A stretch of 64,000 nucleotides of DNA, from positions 137,001 to 201,000 of the forward strand of contig JAPMOS010000056.1 in NCBI GenBank assembly GCA_027972325.1, in the 5' to 3' direction. Under the pieces are notes generated by a model that did no database searches, had not been told where the DNA came from, and saw only the letters and a program-made list of their open reading frames with translations. The stretch comes from Paratrimastix pyriformis. Lineage: Eukaryota; Preaxostyla; Paratrimastigidae. Both the position numbers and the translations under genes were made by a program. Of this stretch, positions 11,012-19,650 are shown piece by piece. Position 1 is the first letter of the stretch, and the number at the start of each line of letters is the position of its first letter.

Positions 11012-13617
11012 TTCGCGGGGATGCCACAGGACGGCACCCGCTGCTCTGCGGTTGGTCTCGGCGCAGAAGTCTCCGTGCTGAGGAGATTGTGCAAAGAGAC
11101 GGGCGGTCCGTCTTTCCCTTCCCTTCCCTCCACGCCCCCTCATCCGGGGCAAAGATCATCATCATCATCATCATCATCATCACGATCATCACCACCAACC
11201 ACCAACCACCAACCACCACCACCCCACCACCACCACCACCACCACCACCACCACCACCACCACCACCACCACCACCACCACCACCACCACCACCACCACC
11301 ACCACCACCACCACCACCACCACCACCACCACCACCACCACCACCACCACCACCACCACCACCACCACCACCACCACCACCACCACCACCACCACCACCA
11401 CCACCACCACCACCACCACCACCACCACCACCACCACCACCACCACCACCACCACCACCACCCCCCACCACCACCCCCCCCCACCACCACCACCACCACC
11501 ACCACCACCACCACCACCACCGCCCCAGCCCACGGCCGCCCCGCCAACCGCAAACGGCGGCAAGCTGACTGGAGGCACCGTGCCCAACATGATTCGTGTC
11601 GGGTTCCCGCGGCGCGCCACGGATATGCGACCCACCCTCTGCGTCTGGTCCGTCCTCACGCGCCCCCCTCGGGCGGGGTCGGCGTGTGAGGTATTGTGCC
11701 AACATGCCCCCCTCGGGCGGGAGATGATATGCCGCCGCACCAACGCGCCCCCCTCGGGCGGGGTCGGTATGTGAGATGATGCGCCGCTGCAGGGATCTCA
11801 CCGTTGTCTTCTTCGCCCCCCGCCCGCACTCGCAGCCACCGTTCGATGCATCCGGTCACCCAAACGGACGCCCCGGCGGGCGGCTCCGCTTCTGCCGCTT
11901 CCACCCACACCGCCGCCACCACCACATTCTACGTGTGTCCCCGGTGCTCCTCTCGGTACTGCTCCCTGCCCGTCGACTGCCAGGTCTGGTGGGCTCGCCG
12001 ACAGGCGTCGTTTGGGGGGCAGGCTGTCACGAACCACTGAAGATGGCGGTTACCAGGCTGGTGGGCATCATCATCACCATCATCACCATCATCACCATCA
12101 CCATCATCACCATCATCACCATCACGAACCACTGAAGATGGCGGTACCAGGTTGGTGGGGTGGAGTGGCGGGCGTCCCCCGGGCGTCCTGTGTGGTCCCC
12201 TGGAGGGTCTTCCCGGGTGCGAGAAACAGTCAACTTAGAACTCAATTAATTGACAGGGACCCAGACACAACAGCGGTCGGCGATGACCAACGAGTCAGGG
12301 AAAGCGGGAGGGAGAAGCGAGTGGACCTTGATGAGGCTCATGTCCCCATCCTCTTCGTCTGGTTCGCGCAGGTTTGCGGGCTGACCCTCATGGCGGCCCC
12401 CCACCTCGCTCGGTCGTATCACCATCTGGTGCCACTGCCGCCCTTCGTCGACACGACCTCCGAGGACCCGCAGCTCCTGCGCAGCGTCGCCGACTTCCCC
12501 AGGCTCCAAGCGGTGGCCGCTCAGGTCCGTCGTCACACTTGAAAGGGCGCGATGCGCTTCGTGAGTTGGCCTGGTGCTGTGGCCGGTGGTGCGTGACACT
12601 GCATTGTCAAGCGTGGAGGCGAATCTGTCACGGGCGGGCGAACAGTCCCGGTATACTGAGAGCGCCGATCGGGGTACTGCGGTCGCGGGTGGAATGATGA
12701 TGATGATGATGGCAAATGAGCACATGCGTAGAAAAACGATCGAGTTGTGTGTCTGGAGCGAGATGACGCGGGGCGACAAGCGATTCAGTTGAGCAAATCG
12801 CCCCTCCTGTGCAGGCGAGCCACTGCGAGGCCTGCCTGATCCCCTTCAAGCCGCTGGTCCCGCGCCACCAGCCACCACAAGGCTCTCCTCCCGCACGCGC
12901 GGCGGGGGGCCCCGACGGGCTGGCGACGGCCCTTGGCGGCCTCAAAGTGGGTCCCGCGGTGCGTGAGCTCCGGCTGGTATGCCCCAAGTGCACCAGCGTC
13001 TTCTGCAGCGACTGCGACCTGTTTATTCACGGTCTGCCTGCCTCCAGCATCCCCCCGGACAGTGGGGCTGTGCAGAGGACGGGCGAATGACAGGCGGATC
13101 GGGCGCAAACGGGGTCGATTGTTGGCATTCGTCCCCCAGTTGTCGACACTTCTCTTCGCGCCTGCGCGCAGATTCTCTGCACAACTGCCCCGGCTGCGAG
13201 TGCAAACCCCTTCTGCGCCGGAGCGGGGCGCTGCCGCAGACCCACATGCCCCCGGCCACCATCACCATCGACGAGGACGAGGACGCCGCCCCCGCCGGAG
13301 CACCGCCGGCCGTCGTGGCGCCCGTACCCCAGCGCCCGGCCCCGATTGTGACCAATCCACACGCCCGGTACACTGTCACGCCACCTTCGCCGCCCCAGCC
13401 GCCACCCCCGACACAGCCCCAGGACGCGCTGATGCCGATGCGGGTGGCAGCCGACGGGGTAATTACCCTGGATGACGAAGGTGTCGACGGGCCACAGCCA
13501 CCACAGCCGGAAGCGATGCCACCCCAACAACCCCTGCCATCAGTACCCGACGCAACCTCCTACCAGGCGCCCCCCCAGGGAGGAGCAGACGACGATGAAA
13601 TCATCGAACTGGACTGA
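10075..13617 (+). CDS. GTF2H2: TFIIH core subunit p44/SSL1
   Basis: p44/SSL1 is the TFIIH subunit that activates the XPD helicase in transcription initiation and nucleotide excision repair. Ten exons join in frame: 10075-10199, 10246-10475, 10526-10676, 10746-10848, 11030-11105, 11575-11647, 11836-11983, 12372-12524, 12815-13031 and 13172-13617 (573 residues). In order: the N-terminal YTWEKAERSWESL; a von Willebrand A-like domain (LVLCIDRSANMEAMD, FFDQNPISRL-type core, CAGEPSLQNSLLMA, WGSLRTCDPGDI, GLGAEVSVLRRLCKETGG); MIRVGFPRR; then zinc ligands in FYVCPRCSSRYCSLPVDC, VCGLTLMAAPHLARSYHHL, HCEACLIPF and [26 protein letters not shown]. A roughly 130-residue Pro-rich tail follows that is absent from ordinary p44 (about 400 residues). 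The ETGG to MIRVGFP segment is shorter than usual; it spans an intron holding a large CCA repeat, so exon 6 is the least certain. Confidence 0.93.
10981..11010. repeat. G homopolymer tract in SSL1 intron 4
   Basis: About 29 G after a T, on the sense strand of SSL1. It lies shortly before the ATGCCACAG acceptor of exon 5. Confidence 0.8.
11157..11521. repeat. Long (ATC)n / (CCA)n microsatellite in SSL1 intron 5
   Basis: About ten ATC units, a short CCA/ACC mixture, then roughly 100 CCA triplets with two small C-rich interruptions near the end. It lies between SSL1 exons 5 and 6. All three forward frames are open through it (poly-Pro, poly-His, poly-Thr), which is expected of the triplet and is not evidence of coding. 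In human p44 this position corresponds to a short loop, so I treat it as intronic. Confidence 0.85.
11655..11775. repeat. Degenerate tandem repeat with GC-rich palindrome in SSL1 intron 6
   Basis: Three spaced copies of a 25-30-bp unit containing GCCCCCCTCGGGCGGG, two of them ending TGTGAG. CCCCCTCGGGCGGGG-type arms could form small hairpins. Intronic, function unknown. Confidence 0.6.
12023..12162. repeat. Duplicated 35-bp flank around an (ATCACC)n microsatellite
   Basis: The segment beginning ACGAACCACTGAAGATGGCG occurs twice (about 12029 and 12124) with near-identical continuation. Between the copies is an ATC/ACC microsatellite (about 12066-12123). Lies within SSL1 intron 7. Confidence 0.75.
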
Positions 13618-13891
13618 GCCTGTGTTCGGAATATTATTTTTTGGGGGGTTCTCTCATGGACACGAAGAACCCATACAAAAAAGAACGTTCGGAACGATAA
13701 AAAACCAGCAGGTGGTACAGAATAAAACCAAAAACAACCGTTCAGGCGGAGGATGAACGCACCAAAAAAACAACCCGGCGAGGACATCCCCCAAAAGGGG
13801 GGAAGACTCGACAAAATTCAATAATCACATGAAAAACATTTCCGGGTGTCTCGCCGCCGCCACGGCGAGTGGGTTTCGCTCACGGCAAACT
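13618..13891. other. Convergent intergenic region between SSL1 and UPB1
   Basis: 274 bp between two stop codons facing each other. It is A-rich relative to its neighbours and contains AATAAA-like sequence near 13722, compatible with 3' end formation. No gene seen. Confidence 0.5.
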
Positions 13892-15344
13892 CTACTTGCA
13901 CACAGGGGAGGCCTGGGCCTGAGCCGGCTGGGGCTGCTGGCGGCCGGCAACGGGGAGGGAAGGGTCGCGAACGGTCTGGGGGACGAAGTCGTCGCGGCAG
14001 TAGGCAGTCAGCAGCTTGGCGTACATCTCATGGCGGCCGGTCATGGGGAAGCTCCAGATATCCTGGCACTGACGGCACAGGTTGAGGTCGATCTCGGTGC
14101 AGAGGACACCGTCGTGGGTGCGGCTGAGACCAGGGGTACGAGAGCCGTTGGGGGCAGCAAGATAGCTCGAGCCGAAGAACCAGCCGAAGTCCTTGTGGGC
14201 GGGGGTACCGTTGCCGGAGGTGAAGGCATTGGGGTACGTCTCGCAGCCAACACGGTTCACACCAATAGTGTAAACGGAGTTGGCAATGGCAGCGTTGCGG
14301 GCCTCAATGCCCCACAGAGGCTCCGAGAGACCAGCAACAGTGGCGCTATGCGATTGATTAATGACGCTGAGATGTGGAGTGACCGCATTGCAGACCTAGG
14401 GTTGAAAATCATCTCGGCACCGTTGAGGGCGAAAGCCTGCCAGTTCAGGGGGTGGTGACGGCCATAGCAAATGGCAATGCCAATCTTGCCGAAGGCAGTC
14501 TCAAAAACGGGGTGGCCGTCAGTGCCCTCCACGTAGTAGGAGGCCTCGTTGAAGTCGCCAACCCGAGGAATGTGGTTCTTGGAGTGCTTGCCAATGATGC
14601 CGCCGTTGTTGCTGATGACAACAGCGGTGTTCTAAAAAAAGAAAAAATATTTAAAAATGCATGTGTCATTCGAAGCAAAATAACCTTGATCTGGTTCATA
14701 TGGACCTCATCCCGCTCCAGAATGGGAGAGATGATCACCATGTTGTAGGTCCGGGCCAGCTCCTGGAGGAAGAGAACAGTGGGGCCGTTGGTGGCCGACT
14801 CGGCCATCTCGCACCACGGATAACGCTCGCTGTGATAAGGGAATGAGCCAACGAGCAATCAAACAGAAAACCACTGACCGAGTGCACATGAAGAAGGGAA
14901 TGTTCCAGCCCTCCTGGAGGCAAACAACATTGACGCCCATCCCGGCGGCGGCTTGAATCAGAACGGCCATCCGCTCATGGAGAGCGCGAAGCTGCTCCTG
15001 GATCGGAGCATCAGGCTGCACGGGGATCTTGTTTTGAATGGCACCAACGCGAACAATGCGAGGGGCGCGAGTCTGCTCCGGGATGACGCCGTGCTGCTTG
15101 AAGGCCTTAACCTCGAAGTCGTTCTGGGCGGCCATTTGGCGAACGGCTTCAGGGATCTCAACGGCAGAGAAGCTATCGCCATAAAGAATCTTCTGGACGA
15201 AGGTCTTGTCCTGAGGGGGGAGATTCTCGAGGCTGGACTCTGAGTGAGCAGATCAACACAGAAAAATCCCGAATATAAAAATCGCAAAGACTAAAACATA
15301 AACTGACCGACGCTCTCCATCTCAACCTTAGCAGGAGCCGACAT
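13892..15344 (-). CDS. UPB1: Beta-ureidopropionase
   Basis: Hydrolyses N-carbamoyl-beta-alanine (or N-carbamoyl-beta-aminoisobutyrate) to the beta-amino acid, CO2 and ammonia, the last step of reductive pyrimidine breakdown. Five exons (15344-15308, 15239-14879, 14829-14685, 14631-14396, 14345-13892) join in frame to 410 residues; human UPB1 has 384. Nitrilase-superfamily landmarks are intact: the Glu in CLQEGW, the Lys in [12 protein letters not shown], and the nucleophile Cys in [11 protein letters not shown], followed by [36 protein letters not shown] and SRTPGLSR. The first exon encodes only 12 residues, starting [11 protein letters not shown]. The introns (about 45-66 nt) begin GTCAGT, GTCAGT, GTTATT and GTCTGC. 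DPYD, step 1 of the same pathway, lies 40 kb away on the same strand. Confidence 0.95.
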
Positions 15345-15671
15345 CGTGAGGAGTGTTATTGACGGGATAACCGCGGATACACACACAAATTCGTCAGACA
15401 TCTCAAGTCGACATGATGGTCACGCGGGTGCTTGCCGAAGGCCACCCAGAAAATCTCAAATGGCTTCCAAGTAGAATACAGTCCTCCGCTTTTGTGTTCC
15501 AGATGGGGCGGTGAGTTGTTGTGATGTGGGGCCAACATGTTTTCACCGCCATCAACGTCGTTCACACCACATGGAGTGACATCGGCGAGGTCGTGGAAAC
15601 GGTCGCATGCGTGTTCTCTCTCATTTTCAGGAAGCCTTCTCTCCGCTATACTTAACAATGGATGTTTCGTC
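15345..15671. other. Intergenic region upstream of UPB1
   Basis: No convincing coding sequence. It includes the UPB1 promoter side. At its left end (about 15628-15671) begins a diverged copy of sequence also found near 16617, sharing CAGGAAGCCTTCTCTCCG. Confidence 0.5.
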
Positions 15672-15870
15672 TTAGCTCTTAGCTCCGTTCAGATTACTTA
15701 AAAATGGATGTTTTTGTCTTAGGGCGGGCTCTCCGGTGGCTGCCGTCTGGTCAGTCTCGCGAGACGGAGCAGCACTGGAACCGCGAGGCCGACAGACCCG
15801 CGAAGCGAATTCATTCCCTGGAAGGCTGCAGGCGGAACAGATCGACAGCGCTGTATTTCCCTTCGGGTTC
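15628..15870 (-). repeat. Diverged duplicate of the 16617-16850 tail
   Basis: On the minus strand both copies encode a similar end: TAATGEPALRQKHPFL here (stop near 15672) and AAATGEPTRRRDHPFL at the end of the 16.7-18.8 kb gene. Flanking DNA also shares CAGGAAGCCTTCTCTCCG. The copies are clearly related but have accumulated substitutions and gaps, so the duplication is not recent. Confidence 0.65.
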
Positions 15871-16216
15871 ACGGGGCGGCTTTGGGGGCCGTGAAAGGGG
15901 ACAGCGGGGAAGGGGACGCGCATGCCATCGTGGCGTCGACCAGGCGAGGTTCGTCTGGGCGAGTCACCAGATCCAAATACAACAGTTTGAATCGCCCGGC
16001 TTCCAACGCCGGTCCGAAACCAACCTCCCGCACCGTATCGGCAAAGGCCCTCACAACACAGGGTGGGGGAGGGGAAGAGACAGCAACGAAGAAAAACGCG
16101 TAGGTGTCCTCGAGGGGGATGGGGTTGTGAACGCCGTACTCCACCTCCTCCTCTGGGATGCAGAATGTCTCCGGGCAGCCCTGCCGTGGTCGACCGGGGA
16201 CAGTGTGGAGTGTCGT

Positions 16217-16255
<39 letters not shown>

Positions 16256-16522
16256 CTTCCAGTTCTTAGTTCGCCTGTCAACTCCGAGGCCGAGGCGGTC
16301 GTCCGGCTGCGGCCCTTCCGCTCGTACGGGCGCCTGGTGGAGGGCCTGGGCCCCGTCTTGGCTCCGGGCTCCCGAGGTCCCCGCCCCGCCACCCCACGGG
16401 GCCTCAAACCCCGCTGACCCGCCGCAACCACCCACCCAAGGCCGAGGTGATGGCCGGGTGTCCTCTTTTCCTTCCGTGCTCTGGCCCACCAGTTTCATCA
16501 CCGGTCGCCCGCCGGCCCGCAC
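15869..16522 (-). CDS. Unrecognised protein unit, possibly partial
   Basis: I do not recognise a family. A minus-strand frame contains a protein-like block with FCIPEEEVEYGVHNPIPLED, a likely 47-nt intron near 16100-16055 that joins EDTYA to AFADTVREVGFGP, and then FKLLYLDLVTRPDEP. It stops at 15869 with a Ser/Pro-rich end. Upstream, a homopolymer (G on plus, C on sense) at 16219-16254 precedes this block and is probably the polypyrimidine tract of an intron; the exon before it is unclear. It may be a separate gene or a 3' continuation of the 16.7-18.8 kb gene. Confidence 0.35.
16219..16254. repeat. G homopolymer tract
   Basis: About 36 consecutive G, C on the sense strand of the minus-strand coding unit; sits upstream of its protein-like exon. 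Confidence 0.8.
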
Positions 16523-16679
16523 CCGCCCGGCGGCACAATACCATTCCTTGTCCCAAGCCCTCCCGCCTTCCCGCCCGCCCCCCCTCTCCTCCCCAAAACG
16601 TCATGTGTGCCGGTCCTGTTTTTCAGGAAGCCTTCTCTCCGTGGCGGCCAGCAGCCGTTCGCGCTCCGTTCGGGTGAAT

Positions 16680-18807
16680 TCACAGAAATGGGTGATCTCG
16701 TCTTCGGGTGGGCTCCCCCGTGGCTGCCGCCGGGTCAGGCTCGGCCACCCGCACCACCAGCCGCCGCCCGCCTGCGGCGAGGACCGACCCGAGGGGCGGA
16801 GCTCGGAGAGCGGGGGGCAGGGGCAGTCGCCGGGAGAGCAACATGGCGGCCGGTGCTGAGAAGTTGGTCCGCTCCGAGGCCAGCGACCCGCTCATGGCGC
16901 TGTGTGAGGTGAGGGTCGACCCGTGGTCGGACGAGGAGACGGAGCCCTCGGGGGCGGCCCCGCCGGGGTCCATGCCCCCGGGGACGTCGGACGGCTCGCG
17001 GGTGTGGCGGCGGTGATGCCGCCGGTGGTGCGTCAGGTAGTACCCGCGCAGGCCGCGCGCCGAGGGCGGGAGATTGGCCACGGCAGGGTCCAGCCCCAGC
17101 CCGCCCAGCCCCGGCCCCGGTTCCGGCCCCAGGGTGTCTGGCAGGCCCCCGCGCGGGATCTCGCTCCGGAGGCGGATCGGCGGGTACGCCGGCCGGCAGG
17201 GCGGCGGGGGCGCCAGCAACCGGCCGGCCTGCGCAAAGAGCCGCAGGGTCGCCGGGGTCACGGGATCGGCCGGCTGGCCGCCCGCGGGCTGCTGCTGCTG
17301 GTCGGGCGACGCCCCGCCCGGAGTCCCGTCGGCCTCGCGGTTCCAGTGCTCCAGGTCGGTCTGGTTGAGCTGAAACCAGCTGGCCGTCAGCTCGGGCGCC
17401 AGGTCGCGCACCTGGGCGGGCCCCGCGCTGGCCCGCATCCAGCGGAGGGTCCCCAGGGCGTCCCCGCTGGCCATGAAGTGCCCCAGGAAGCGGCCGTCAC
17501 AGGGGAGGTGGTTGTAGTCGAGAAGGACGGGAGGAGGCTGCGCGGGCGGTGGGCAGCAGGAGGCCGCGGAGGACGGGGCGGCCCACCAGGGCGGGGGCCG
17601 TGCCAGATCGGCCAGCCACGCCCCGTCGCTTGAGGCGGGGGCGGCAGCGGCGATGCGGCATTCGGGTGGAGTGGGCTGCGGCAATTGGTGTTGTTGTTGC
17701 TGCAGTTTGCCGGCAGCCGGGAGATCTGGGGCGGCGCTCGGGGGGGAGGGCGACCAGGGGGTCTCGCGAAGAAGCAGCGGCAAATTTGGTTGGGGTGGGG
17801 CGCTTGGGGCTTGCGGTGGGGCGAAGAGGCAGGAGGGCGGATCGAATGGCGGTGGAACAGCGGGAGGTAATGGCGGTGCCCTCAGGGGGCCTGAGGCTGT
17901 GGACCCAAAGGGCGTGCTGGGTTTGGGAAAAGGAGGCTGGTCGGAGTGGGGCGGTGCCCTCAGGGGGCCTGGAGCTGCCCCAAAGGGCGCGCTGGCTTTG
18001 GGAAAAGGAGGCTGGTCGGAGTGGGACGGTGTCCTCAGGGGGCCTGGGGCTGTGGCCCCAAAGGGCGCGCTGGCTTTGGGAAAAGGGGATTGGTCGGAAT
18101 GGGGGGGAGGGGTTCCGCTCGGTGCTGTTGCGGTCTCGTAGGTGACCTGGTCATACAAAGGTGGTTGTGGCAATGATCCGTCGCGTTGGGGAGGGGGAGG
18201 AGGAGGAGGAGGAGGAGGAGGAGGAGGAGGAGGAGGAGGAGGAGGAGGAGGAGGAGGAGGAGGAGGAGGAGGAGGAGGAGGGAGGAGGAGGAGGAGGAGG
18301 AGGAGGAGGAGGAGGAGGAGGAGGAGGAGGAGGGGTGGAGGATACAGTAGGATGGGTGACAAACCGTGCAGGAGTGGTGGAAATGGCACATGGCCCAGAG
18401 GACGTTCCCGATGAGCGAACAGGACCCCGGGAGCGGAGCGGGCCATGAACTGGTGCTGGTGGCGTGGCGAGGAGGATGGAACCCGGGGTGAGCAAACCAT
18501 GGGCACAAGCGATCCTCCGGGCAGACATGACAACGTTGATGACGGGGCGCGGATTCTGGAGGGGAACCTGGACGCTCCTGCCGGGGGGGGGATAGACGTC
18601 GGTGGGGGCGACGAGAGCCGCAGACCAGTGGCCGAGCATGGTCACGGGGGCGTCATCATCGGCTTCTTCGAGGCAACTGTACATCTGGCTCAGAAACCCG
18701 AATCCGCAGCACCCAAAGCCTGCCTCCGCGCACTAACCGTGAGATGCGGAGTTGCATAAAGGGGTGACGATGAAAAAAAAGACCAATGAAGAGGACTCCG
18801 AAGACAT
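16680..18807 (-). CDS. Proline-rich hypothetical protein with FG-containing tandem repeats
   Basis: I do not recognise the family. Exon 1 is probably MSSESSSL (18807-18784), with donor GTCTTT. Exon 2 begins MYSCLEEADDDAPVTMLGHW and ends near 18565. A short exon encodes FMARSAPG. The following intron carries a large (CCT)n microsatellite on the sense strand. The main exon runs from about 18142 to the stop at 16680. It holds three tandem units of about 23 residues built on HSDQPPFPKASAPFG and GPLRAPP, a Gln/Pro-rich linker, and a folded-looking segment (LLDYNHLPCDGRFLGHFMAS, DALGTLRWMRA, SWFQLNQTDLEHWN). The tail contains His/Arg and Ser clusters and ends TRRRDHPFL. The repeats are disordered and FG-like, but there is no reason to call it a nucleoporin. 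Exon order is read from frame; the function is unknown. Confidence 0.55.
18192..18334. repeat. (GGA)n microsatellite
   Basis: About 45 GGA triplets with one or two interruptions, in an intron of the minus-strand Pro-rich gene, where it reads as CCT on the sense strand. Confidence 0.9.
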
Positions 18808-18895
18808 CACAAGTCTCGTAACCCATGAAGAATCGGCCACTGTGAAGACGGGGGAGGGCCGATCATCGCTGAAATAGTCCTCGGCTTCCGGTGAA

Positions 18896-19500
18896 TTGTG
18901 CGATGTGATCCAGTGGAAGCCGAGAAAAAACAAAAGAAGCCGTGACGAATATCGTCCAACTAGCAAGGACAATTTTGGACAGCAGAGAAGGAAGAACTTA
19001 CTGAACAACCAGGAGAGAAGGAGAATAAGAAGAAAGAAGATGAACCGAAGGGGCAACAGAAGAATGCCAAAGGTCAGCTATGGGAACGCACCAATTCAAA
19101 TGAACAAGGTCTGAACGAGGCCGCGAGACTGACCTGGAGGCATTCTCCTGTCATCAACCAATCAATTTCAGGAACCCAAGGGTGGGATGCGCCTTTCCGG
19201 CATATCGAAGAAGAGCGCGACTGGAACACTGTGGGCAGCCTCCGCCTCCCTCCGCCTTCCTCTCCCGGGCACAGCCGTGCGTTTGGTTTGGCTCTTCTCC
19301 GCCCATCCCACAGCAGCGGCGGGTCCCGTCCAGGTGGACGGGCTCGGCTGCCCGTGGAGCCGCCCGCTGACCCGGGGCGGGTCTTCCAGTCGCGGCTGCC
19401 GGCCATTGAGGGCGCCGCGGCCCCCGACCCGGCCGCCGTGAGCCGCGCCTTCGAGAGCGTCCTGGCCTCCCTCGCCGTCATCTCTAAAGAAGAGGGCGCC
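18896..19500 (+). CDS. Possible small basic protein gene
   Basis: Low-confidence call. A plus-strand frame starting MCDVIQWKPRKNKRSRDEY is rich in Lys, Arg and Asn, and ends near a GTCAGC donor-like site at 19072. A downstream plus-strand segment (about 19350-19490) reads like protein, with VFQSRLPAIEGAAAPDP and SRAFESVLASLAVI, and is followed by the CCCAG repeat. The exons cannot be joined convincingly and nothing is recognised. The region lies between the divergent start of the 16.7-18.8 kb gene and the 3' end of the UBA/CUE gene. Confidence 0.2.
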
Positions 19501-19556
19501 CAGCCCAGCCCAGCCCAGCCCAGCCCAGCCCAGCCCAGCCCAGCCCAGCCCAGCCC
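19498..19556. repeat. (CCCAG)n repeat
   Basis: About eleven CCCAG units in a row, just past the 3' end of the UBA/CUE gene. Confidence 0.9.
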
Positions 19557-19650
19557 ACTTCTGGGCCCACGCCAGAGAAAGGGGAGAGGGGGCTTCTGTT
19601 CTACAACAACAGAACCGAGCGCCCACAAAAAGCAGCATGCCCGGTCTGTT

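Noticed and set aside
10927-11801. Long Pro-, His-, Thr-, Gly- and Trp-runs on both strands
   Set aside because: All are translations of one CCA microsatellite; triplet repeats leave every frame open.
18769-18872. Plus-strand start MKKKTNEEDSEDITSL
   Set aside because: It is the antisense of the first exon of the 16.7-18.8 kb gene, which splices in phase to MYSCLEEADDD; the plus frame stops soon after.
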